A DNA stretch of 64,000 bases, taken from NCBI RefSeq assembly GCF_002270055.1, contig NZ_NIBG01000004.1:54782-118781 (forward strand), read 5' to 3'. Below the pieces are notes generated by a model. It was not told the DNA's origin. It worked only from the letters and a program-made list of their open reading frames with translations, and ran no database searches. Every line of letters begins with the position of its first letter. Within the stretch, counting starts at the first letter, position 1. Source of the DNA: Anaeromicrobium sediminis (GTDB taxonomy: Bacteria > Bacillota > Clostridia > Peptostreptococcales > Thermotaleaceae). Of this stretch, positions 26,215 to 33,796 are shown in pieces. The position numbers and the translations under genes were made by a program.

Positions 26215-27312
26215 TTATTTAAAGGTAAGTATATGGACTGTATCAACTACCTGTTCATTCTCCTGTTTATCCATATTTATCATAATTTTCTTCCCTGAAG
26301 GACTCCATATGGGAGCACCGTATCCAAAATACTCTGTAGATACAAATGATTGTATTTTGTTTTTCATATCCATTATATAAAAACCCACATCTCCATTAGA
26401 GCCTTTATTTAACATGTATGCTAATTTTGTTCCATCGGGAGACCAATTAACACCATATATAAACCTTCCTTCAACTAAGATTTCTTTATTTTTTCCATTT
26501 AAATCTGTTAAGATTAACGAATCCTTTTGTTCCTTTACAAGATGTTTGCTTAGAATTAATTCCTTTTTATCTGGGGATAAATAAAAACCTGTTACATTAT
26601 CTTCAAATAATATCTTTTCTTTCATATTAATATCATAAACTTTCATTTTTTTATCATAGGTTTTATAGTACACCTTATCATTAACCTTAAAAGCATATTG
26701 AATCATATGGTCTTCCGCATTTTCTATCTTTCTTGTAGTCCCATCTACATTTACAAAATGAAAGTGACTACCCATAAATGGTATAATAATTTCATCATTA
26801 TTCACCCATTTAGCTTCAGTAAATTCCTGAACATAAGGAAGTGAAATTTTAACCTTTATTTTGCCATCCATATCTACAATATAGCCTGTTCCTTTATTTT
26901 CTAACATATTAACATATAGAATATGCTTTCTATCAGGTGATACAATGGGATATTCCTGATACTGTGATTTATCTGTGAAAATCTTTTCTTCTTTTGTTTC
27001 TACATCATACAAATATAAATTTCTCATGATAGCACTAACATGTCCATCTACCTTAGAATATAATTCTTTATTTTCCTTCCCAACAATTATTTCCTCATCA
27101 TTTACCCATTCAAAACCTTTCATTCCCTCATAAACTTTAATTTTTTCTATAGCAATATCTTCATATACTGCATCCTTTGTATCATCAATAACTATTATAG
27201 TTTTTTCTTCTTTCTCAATTACTTGACGTCCTTCCTTTTCAGTTTTTCCACATGCAGCAAATAAACTTAAGGAAATAATTAATGTAAATATATATATTCC
27301 TTTATTTCTCAT
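26215..27312 (-). CDS. lipoprotein with TolB/WD40-like beta-propeller repeats
   Basis: The signal peptide ends in a lipobox LFAAC (Cys21), so the 365-residue protein is anchored outside the membrane. The remainder shows repeated beta-propeller blades with the Ser-Pro-Asp signature of TolB/PD40 repeats: VSPDRKHILYVN (about residue 120), LSPDKKELILS, WSPDGTKLAYML and WSPSGKKIMINM. The TolB/DPP-type propeller fold is clear, but the partner is not. It lies downstream of a sensor kinase and response regulator, so it may modulate that sensor or be a target of the system. The stop codon is 92 nt before the DUF1835 gene. Confidence 0.83.
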   Translation of the reverse strand: MRNKGIYIFTLIISLSLFAACGKTEKEGRQVIEKEEKTIIVIDDTKDAVYEDIAIEKIKVYEGMKGFEWVNDEEIIVGKENKELYSKVDGHVSAIMRNLYLYDVETKEEKIFTDKSQYQEYPIVSPDRKHILYVNMLENKGTGYIVDMDGKIKVKISLPYVQEFTEAKWVNNDEIIIPFMGSHFHFVNVDGTTRKIENAEDHMIQYAFKVNDKVYYKTYDKKMKVYDINMKEKILFEDNVTGFYLSPDKKELILSKHLVKEQKDSLILTDLNGKNKEILVEGRFIYGVNWSPDGTKLAYMLNKGSNGDVGFYIMDMKNKIQSFVSTEYFGYGAPIWSPSGKKIMINMDKQENEQVVDTVHILTFK

Positions 27313-27397
27313 TTCTGAAACCCCCTATATTTTATATTAATAATGTACAAGACTATTTTTTCAAAAATATATATTTATGTTTCAAAATTGTAAACTT

Positions 27398-28864
27398 TTA
27401 TGAGAAAAGAGGAAAAACTATTGAAATGGTTGTACCTTTTCTTTTTATATCTAATATGGAGATATTTCCTTTTTGCTTTTCAACTAATTCCTTCACAAGG
27501 GACAAACCTAAGCCAGTACCAGCATATTCCTTTGATCTATCCCTGCTCACCGTATAAAAAGGCTCAAATATCTTTTCTCTTGCATGAACTGGAATTCCCA
27601 TACCCGTATCTATTACCTCAATAAACACATTTCCATCTTTTTTATAGCTATTAACAAAAACCTTTCCATTAGACTCATTGTACTTAATTCCATTGTCAAT
27701 CAAATTGATAAAAATATGCATTAGGCTCTCCTTGTCTCCTAAAATATAAGCTGATTGAAGGTTAGTTAATAAATCAATGTTAAATTTTTGAGCTTTTCCT
27801 TTCATACGATTACAAATTTCCTCTAAAATCTCTTTTATATTAATTTTTTCGGATTGAAGCTCAAAATCGTACTTTTCTAAAGAAGACAAGTACAATATTT
27901 TTTCTACCATTTCATACAACCTCTGGGCTTCCTTTGAAATATTAGACTTTGCATCTTCTAATAAGTTTGAATCGTCACTATACATCTCTAATAAATCAAT
28001 ATAAGCATTTATAACTGTAAGGGGCGTTTTGAACTCATGAGTAATATTTCCGATAAAGGTTTTTTGTTGCTTTTCTAACTCTTTTAATTTTTTTACTGCC
28101 AATCTTAGTTTCTCTTGCTCCTTTTCCATCCCCTCAATATGGTTTTTAATTTGATTACTCATATAATATATTCCCTGACTTAATTCTCCAAGTTCATCAT
28201 TTCTTCTTAATGGGAGAATTTCATCATAAAAACCCTTCTCAATATTTGATGCATCCTTATTAAGTTTCAATATGCCCTTTGTTAGATCATTAAAATAGAA
28301 ATAACCGCCTAGGAATGTTAGAGCAAATACTATAGTTCCTATGTTGAAAAATAGAGATTTAATGTTATTATAAAATTCTATATTTTTTCTAAGTGAATAT
28401 TCAAATTTAATAACTCCAATTTGCCCATTTATATCATGAATAGGTGCCACATAATCTAATTTATCATTTACAATTTGATATGCTATTTTATCATTTAATC
28501 CATGCACTAATATATCTTTAACATCTGTCCTAGTTCCAATGTTGATTGAGTTTCCAACCTCTCTACCTGACATATCATATATGGAAACCTGCATGCCACT
28601 CATTAAATCCAACTGACTAGCTATTTGATTACCCTTTTCCTTAAGAAACGCCCTGGGCTCTTTTATGGATCCCATAAGATAAATTTGTCTAACATATATA
28701 TTTGCAATTTTCGTCTGCTGAGCTAAATGTTCTTCATATTGCTTTTGTTGATCTCTTTCAATTCCTTTAAGAACTAAATAGCTCAAAAGACTTACTGTTA
28801 TAAATAAAAGGAGTGCTAAAAAAATGCTAGACTTAAGTTTTATGCTAATCTTCATAAATTTCAC
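27398..28864 (-). CDS. sensor histidine kinase (HAMP-HisKA-HATPase)
   Basis: This 488-residue membrane kinase has a first transmembrane helix (about 13-33), an extracellular sensor (about 35-165, containing MSGMQVSIYDMSGREVGNS), a second helix (about 170-190), HAMP, a dimerisation domain with the H-box GNITHEFKTPLTVINAY, and an ATPase domain. The N-box is NLIDNGIKYNE, G1 is DTGMGIP, and the F/G2 boxes are FEPFY and GTGLGLSLV. Its start overlaps the end of the response regulator gene by 20 nt, so the two are translationally coupled partners. The architecture resembles YycG/PhoR-like OmpR-partner kinases. The signal is unknown. Confidence 0.94.
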   Translation of the reverse strand: MKFMKISIKLKSSIFLALLLFITVSLLSYLVLKGIERDQQKQYEEHLAQQTKIANIYVRQIYLMGSIKEPRAFLKEKGNQIASQLDLMSGMQVSIYDMSGREVGNSINIGTRTDVKDILVHGLNDKIAYQIVNDKLDYVAPIHDINGQIGVIKFEYSLRKNIEFYNNIKSLFFNIGTIVFALTFLGGYFYFNDLTKGILKLNKDASNIEKGFYDEILPLRRNDELGELSQGIYYMSNQIKNHIEGMEKEQEKLRLAVKKLKELEKQQKTFIGNITHEFKTPLTVINAYIDLLEMYSDDSNLLEDAKSNISKEAQRLYEMVEKILYLSSLEKYDFELQSEKINIKEILEEICNRMKGKAQKFNIDLLTNLQSAYILGDKESLMHIFINLIDNGIKYNESNGKVFVNSYKKDGNVFIEVIDTGMGIPVHAREKIFEPFYTVSRDRSKEYAGTGLGLSLVKELVEKQKGNISILDIKRKGTTISIVFPLFS

Positions 28865-29534
28865 CTATGGCCTTATATCCTACTCCATGAATTGTTTGGA
28901 GAATATTTTGATATGATTCTCCTAGCTTTTTTCTCAGTCTTTGTATATGTATATCCACAGTTCTTGTTCCACCTGCATATTCCATTCCCCATACTATATC
29001 TAATAATTGATCTCTAGTATATACTCTTCCCATATGAGAAAGTAACAGAGTTAACAAATCAAATTCCTTTGGTGTTAAGTTCAAAGATTGTCCATGCAAT
29101 TGTACTTTTCTATGTTGTAAAATAACTTCTAAGTCTCTTATTGTTATCTTCTCTTGTTCTTCATCAGAATTTTTTTGTAACCTTCTTAATAGGGATTTTG
29201 CACGTGCAACTAATTCTCGCATATGAAAAGGCTTAGTAATATAATCGTCTGCCCCCAGTTCTAAGCCTAATATTTTATCAACTATATCATCCTTTGCCGT
29301 AAGTAGAATTATTCCTAATCCAGCTTTATTTTCTAATCGTTTACAAACTTCAAAGCCACTCATTTTAGGCATCATCACATCTAGTATTACCACATCCGGA
29401 TTAAAAGCAGATATCTTATTTAACGCATCCTCTCCATCATAAGCTGCTTCAACTGTGTATCCTTCTCGATCAAGGGCATAGGTAATTGTATCTGCAATTG
29501 TTTTTTCATCATCTACTACTAAAATCTTATCCAA
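28845..29534 (-). CDS. OmpR/PhoB-family response regulator
   Basis: The 229-residue regulator has a receiver domain with the acidic pair DDE near residue 8, phosphoacceptor Asp in VVILDVMMPKMSG (about residue 52) and conserved Lys in DDYITKPFHMREL. The C-terminal winged helix carries LTPKEFDLLTLL and RTVDIHIQRLRKKLG, which defines the OmpR/PhoB class. The start codon is TTG, preceded by AAGGTGG. It heads the operon of regulator, kinase, propeller lipoprotein and DUF1835 protein. Confidence 0.95.
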   Translation of the reverse strand: MDKILVVDDEKTIADTITYALDREGYTVEAAYDGEDALNKISAFNPDVVILDVMMPKMSGFEVCKRLENKAGLGIILLTAKDDIVDKILGLELGADDYITKPFHMRELVARAKSLLRRLQKNSDEEQEKITIRDLEVILQHRKVQLHGQSLNLTPKEFDLLTLLLSHMGRVYTRDQLLDIVWGMEYAGGTRTVDIHIQRLRKKLGESYQNILQTIHGVGYKAIGEIYED

Positions 29535-29627
29535 ACTTCCACCTTCTTTCCGTATACTGATTAAATCTTTTATATTTTATCACATTTGTTTTACTCACAA
29601 AGTTCTTTATTTTTCTTTGTATATAAT

Positions 29628-29668
29628 AAAGGCTACTTCCCTTTTTAATCTATTTGGAAGTAGCCTTT
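29628..29668 (-). terminator. orphan terminator left of the first SLH gene
   Basis: A perfect 13-bp stem (AAAGGCTACTTCC and complement) is followed on the minus strand by TTTATTAT. No intact minus-strand gene ends nearby. Its place matches the terminator at 31507-31538 after the 190-aa gene in the second copy of the duplicated segment. Confidence 0.75.
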
Positions 29669-29728
29669 GTACTTTTAATTATTTTATTCATTATAACTAT
29701 TATATACGGACAATACTGTATTTTTAGT

Positions 29729-29756
29729 TTTCATATATATTTTCTCTTCATGATTA
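29729..29756 (-). pseudogene. remnant of the 3' end of a copy of the 190-aa membrane-anchored gene
   Basis: About 70 nt at 29681-29752 nearly duplicate 31563-31636. There the sequence encodes the last codons (EEKNIYEN and stop) of the gene at 31616-32188. Here only this tail survives, with a small indel, between an orphan terminator and the upstream region of the first SLH gene. The rest of the gene (about 470 nt net) is missing. The remaining region up to 30096 shows no gene. Confidence 0.65.
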
Positions 29757-30096
29757 TGTTTAGCATTCAATATAGAAGGATCTTATTATCAAAAAGACTA
29801 CTAACAAATAGTTTATCAACAGTCTAAAATGCCTAACAATAGTTGAATATCTTATATGATCAATCTATTTATTTTTCATTGAATAAATACTAACTCATAT
29901 AAATCCTCTAAATAGTAATTTTGTGTGACTATATGAAAAGCTCCATAATAGGATTTCATCTCATGAAAATACACTTTATAGTTTTATTCTTTTCTAGCTT
30001 TTTCATAATTTATATTCATTAGAATAAATTCAATTTCTGCAATAAATGTACATATAATTAAAGAGAGGTGAAATTATTTATAAAGGAGGATTTTTT

Positions 30097-31371
30097 ATGT
30101 ATCTAAGAAAAATTTTCATATTGTTACTTGTAATTCTAATAGTATTACCTATAAACGTAAGCGCCAGAACCAAAGATGAAGCATCCAGTTGGCATTATGG
30201 AAATGTAAGTGACTGGGCAAAACCTGTGCTTGTATCTGCTGCAACAAAAGAGATTGCTAAAGATGAGAGTCTTTTTATAAATTGTAGTAGAAATATTACA
30301 GGAAAAGAATTTGTAACGCTCCTAGTGAATTTGTATGAATCATTAACAGAAAATACAATGAAACCTGCATCTAAAGTTAAATTTCCCGATGTTGATGTGA
30401 CTTTACGAAAAGCATATAAGTATGAACTTGCCCATGGTATAGGTAATGAAAAGTTTGCACCAGATGATTATGTTACACGAGAACAAATGGCTGTTATGAT
30501 TTATAATGAAATAAAACTCATACTTAAAAGGTTAAATATGGCTATTTATTATAGTGATGGTGTTCCTACTCTTAATTTTGCAGATAAGGCAAATGTTTCT
30601 TCTTGGGCCGTTGATGAAGTAGATTATATATTTGATAATAAAATTATTACAGGTGATGGAATCTATTTTAATCCGAAGGGAAATGTTTCTGTTGAGCAGG
30701 CAGTAGCAATATTAAATAACGTATACGATATCTATAATCCTCACTTTGAGGCAGGTGGAAAATCTAAAGCAGAAGTCAAAGCAGCTTTAGAAGCAATCAA
30801 TACAAAAAAATTCACTGTAGGTGATATGGTATCTTTTAACTTGGGATATTATGATGATGCTAAAATGGTTTCTTATGAAGATGGATATGTTTTTCGTTTA
30901 GACGGAGTTAACAGCAATACTGGTGAAAAAAGGGGCACATTAGTTTTTGATAGTGATATGAATGAACAAAATAATTGGTACACAGATGTTGACATGGAGA
31001 CTTATGTATTTATTGACAAAAAAAGCTGGTATTCTGATGTGGGTATAATGTTAAGAGTTAACGCAATGGAATTTGTAAATAATAGACATAGTGGATATTA
31101 TATATGTATTCAAGGTAACGGAGATGTCCGTTTTGAAGTCTATTCTATAAGAGAGGGCTGGAAAGAGCTAGAATATTTCCATACCAATGTAGACCCAACA
31201 ATTCCAAATAAATTACGGGTTACAGCCGTAGGGTCCAATTTCACTATTTATTTAAATGATAGAGAAATTGGTACTGTAAAAGATAGTACCTATTCTGCTG
31301 GTAACGTTGGTCTTAGCGCGTGGAACGAATACGCTTATTATTATGGCACTATAGTTAAAGATTTAGATTAA
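30097..31371 (+). CDS. SLH-domain surface protein with C-terminal jelly-roll domain (copy 1)
   Basis: This 424-residue secreted protein has a signal peptide (about 1-24, ending NVSA-R). A region with three SLH-like repeats follows (about 28-220): ASSWHYGNVSDWAKP, KFPDV...YELAHGIGNEKFAPDDYVTREQMAVMI, and SSWAVDEVDYIFDNKIITGDG...PKGNVSVEQAVAIL. SLH repeats bind pyruvylated secondary cell-wall polymer and hold proteins on the surface. The C-terminal domain (about 240-424), with GIMLRVNAMEFVNNRHSGYYICIQ and NKLRVTAVGSNFTIYLNDREIG, resembles the LamG/DUF1080-type concanavalin fold and may bind glycans. AAAGGAGG precedes the ATG. A close paralogue lies 1.1 kb downstream. Confidence 0.88.
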   Translation: MYLRKIFILLLVILIVLPINVSARTKDEASSWHYGNVSDWAKPVLVSAATKEIAKDESLFINCSRNITGKEFVTLLVNLYESLTENTMKPASKVKFPDVDVTLRKAYKYELAHGIGNEKFAPDDYVTREQMAVMIYNEIKLILKRLNMAIYYSDGVPTLNFADKANVSSWAVDEVDYIFDNKIITGDGIYFNPKGNVSVEQAVAILNNVYDIYNPHFEAGGKSKAEVKAALEAINTKKFTVGDMVSFNLGYYDDAKMVSYEDGYVFRLDGVNSNTGEKRGTLVFDSDMNEQNNWYTDVDMETYVFIDKKSWYSDVGIMLRVNAMEFVNNRHSGYYICIQGNGDVRFEVYSIREGWKELEYFHTNVDPTIPNKLRVTAVGSNFTIYLNDREIGTVKDSTYSAGNVGLSAWNEYAYYYGTIVKDLD

Positions 31372-31506
31372 TAAATATCTCTAAGATTTAGAAGAAAATC
31401 ATGAAAAATTATTAAACATGTTGTTAACATTAACTTTAATAATAACTATGCTTATATGTTGTGACTATAGTGGAAACTGTCAAAAATTTGTAGATACATA
31501 AAATAA

Positions 31507-31538
31507 AGGTGTTAGTATTTGGATAAATACTAACACCT
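31507..31538. terminator. terminator between SLH copy 1 and the 190-aa gene
   Basis: A perfect stem AGGTGTTAGTATTT / AAATACTAACACCT is followed on the minus strand by TTTATTTTA. It lies between convergent genes. Confidence 0.8.
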
Positions 31539-31615
31539 CACATACAGCCTGCACTTGTGGCTATTTTATTCAATATAACTATTATATATGGACAATATTT
31601 ATATTGATCTTGTCC

Positions 31616-32188
31616 TTAGTTTTCATATATATTTTTTTCTTCAGGTGCATCAATACTTTCAACTTTAGTTGCCTTAATTATTGGAATCATTTCTTCCCTA
31701 TTAGTATATTCATTATAATAACTAACTGCATCAATTATTCCCGTAACCTCTACCCATTCATTATCCTCAAATTTGCTGCCCTCACTCCATTCACATAATA
31801 ATCCAGTCAATTGCTCATGATAATGGTCACCATGGCGACTCATTAATAATCGAGAAATAACAAATCTCTCTTTAGGAAAATCTGATTCCCTGTGTACAGC
31901 ACCTGACAATGTAACTTCCTTACCCATCATTTCATCTGGATTCATATATACAGATTCTAGAGTTCTCTTAAACTTTTCCCCATCAGAATTAGGATCCTGG
32001 TCTTCAACATGATCCACTTTATCTTCATTAATATCTAAAGTTTCTTCTTGCTTAATAGGTTCTTTTTTATTTATTTCACTGTCACTAATCTCATTCTTCT
32101 GTCCTTTTTCAATTAATCCGTACGCAAAATAAATAAGGCCAATTGCTATTATAACCCCTATGAATTTACCTATCTGTGATTTCTTCAT
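31616..32188 (-). CDS. membrane-anchored protein with a DUF1980-like (YcgQ C-terminal) domain
   Basis: The 190-residue protein has one N-terminal membrane helix (about 8-26), an acidic, disordered linker (about 30-70) and a C-terminal OB-like domain (about 75-180). Segments YMNPDEMMGKEVTLSGAV, RFVISRLLMSR and LTGLLCEWSEGSKFEDNEWVEVTGII resemble the C-terminal domain of the TIGR03943/YcgQ family. Family members usually have a Cys-Cys pair after the RF(V)(V/I)xR strand. Here that place reads SRHGDHYHEQ, with three histidines, so a changed metal site is possible. No DUF318 permease, the usual partner, is adjacent. A decayed copy of this gene lies at 29729-29756. Confidence 0.65.
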   Translation of the reverse strand: MKKSQIGKFIGVIIAIGLIYFAYGLIEKGQKNEISDSEINKKEPIKQEETLDINEDKVDHVEDQDPNSDGEKFKRTLESVYMNPDEMMGKEVTLSGAVHRESDFPKERFVISRLLMSRHGDHYHEQLTGLLCEWSEGSKFEDNEWVEVTGIIDAVSYYNEYTNREEMIPIIKATKVESIDAPEEKNIYEN

Positions 32189-32454
32189 TTTATCTCTCCT
32201 TATACTGCTATATATACTATGACATTTATTAATTATTATTTTACCACATTTCTAATGTTATACTTTTTTACAAAAAATGTAATTCGATTAATCAGCTTCA
32301 TTCATATAGTACATAATTTATTATGTATTTCCGACTAGATAAATTGTTATTTCAACTTTTTGATAAATTATACTCATTGAAATAAATTCAATTATTGTAT
32401 AATATTTACATATAATTAAATTGGATAGAATTATATATAAGGGAGGATTTTTTT

Positions 32455-33729
32455 GTGAATGGAAAAAAAATTATAACATTGTTACTTGTAATTCTAATAG
32501 GATTACCTATAAACGTAAGCGCTAGACATAAAGACGAAGCATCCAGTTGGCATTATGGAAACGTAAGTAATTGGGCAAAACCTGCCCTGGTTTCTGCTGT
32601 TACAAAAGACATTGCTACAGATGAGAGCCTTTTTGTAGATTGTGCTAGAAATATTACAGGGAAAGAATTTGCAATTCTAGTAGTGAATCTGCATGAATCT
32701 TTAACAGAAAGTAAAATCAAACCTGCATCTAAAGGTAACTTTCCCGATGCTGATGTGAATTTACGAAAAGCATATACTCTTAAAATTATCAATGGTGTAG
32801 GAGAAGAAAAATTTGAACCCAATGCTTCTGTTACGCGAGAGCAAATGGCCGTTATCATATATAATGAAATAAAACTCATACTTAAAAGACTAAATATAGC
32901 TATTAATTATAGTGATGGAGTTCCTACTCTTAATTTTGCAGATAAGGCAAATGTTTCTCCTTGGGCTGTTGATGAAGTAGATTATATGTTTGATAATAAA
33001 ATTATTACAGGTGATGGAACAAATTTCAATCCGAAGGGTAATGTTTCTGTTGAGCAAGCAGTAGCAATATTAAATAGAGTATATGATAAGTATAAGCCTG
33101 AGTTTGAGGCAGGTGGAAAATCTAAAGAAGAGGCAAAAGCAGCCCTAGAAGCAAGCATCACAGAAAAGTTTACTGTAGGTGATATGGTATCTTTTAACTT
33201 CGGATATTATGATGATGCTAAAATGGATTCCTATGGAGATGGATATGTTTTTCATTTAGACGGAGTTAACAGCAACACGGGTCGAAAAGAAGGTAAATTA
33301 GTTCTTGATAATGATATGAATGAACAGCATAATTGGTATACAGATGTTGACATGGAAACTTATGTATTTCTTGATAAAAAAAGTTCCTATTCTGATGCAG
33401 GCATAATGTTGAGAGTAAATGCAATGGAAGTTGGAAATAATAGACACAATGGATATTATGCATGTATTGAAGATAATGGAGATATTCGTTTTGGAGTATA
33501 TGTTATGAGTGAAGGTTGGAAAGAACTACAATATTTTCATACCAATGTAGATCCAACAATTCCAAATAAATTACGTGTTAAAGCTGTAGGATCAAGTTTC
33601 ACTATTTATTTAAATGATAGAGAAATTGGTACTGTAAGTGATAGTACATATTCTGCTGGTAAAGTTGGACTTAGAACTTGGAACGGAGATGCTTATTACT
33701 ATGGTACTGTAGTTAAAGATTTAGATTAA
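32455..33729 (+). CDS. SLH-domain surface protein with C-terminal jelly-roll domain (copy 2)
   Basis: This 424-residue paralogue of the protein at 30097-31371 aligns over the whole length without gaps. It has the same signal peptide (IGLPINVSAR), SLH-like repeats (about 28-220) and C-terminal concanavalin-like domain. The start is GTG, aligned with the ATG of copy 1 and preceded by GGGAGG. Substitutions are spread over the protein, and the last 60 residues are the most alike. About 90 nt upstream of both genes are also similar, so the promoter region was duplicated with the gene. It is followed by a strong bidirectional terminator. Confidence 0.88.
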   Translation: MNGKKIITLLLVILIGLPINVSARHKDEASSWHYGNVSNWAKPALVSAVTKDIATDESLFVDCARNITGKEFAILVVNLHESLTESKIKPASKGNFPDADVNLRKAYTLKIINGVGEEKFEPNASVTREQMAVIIYNEIKLILKRLNIAINYSDGVPTLNFADKANVSPWAVDEVDYMFDNKIITGDGTNFNPKGNVSVEQAVAILNRVYDKYKPEFEAGGKSKEEAKAALEASITEKFTVGDMVSFNFGYYDDAKMDSYGDGYVFHLDGVNSNTGRKEGKLVLDNDMNEQHNWYTDVDMETYVFLDKKSSYSDAGIMLRVNAMEVGNNRHNGYYACIEDNGDIRFGVYVMSEGWKELQYFHTNVDPTIPNKLRVKAVGSSFTIYLNDREIGTVSDSTYSAGKVGLRTWNGDAYYYGTVVKDLD

Positions 33730-33760
33730 TAAATAGCCCTAAGTTTTAGGATAAAATTAT

Positions 33761-33790
33761 AAAACCGATGATTTTTTAATCATCGGTTTT
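33761..33790. terminator. bidirectional terminator between SLH copy 2 and the P-type ATPase gene
   Basis: AAAACCGATGAT pairs with ATCATCGGTTTT across a T/A loop; the sequence CTTT continues on the plus side. Confidence 0.85.
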
Positions 33791-33796
33791 CTTTAT

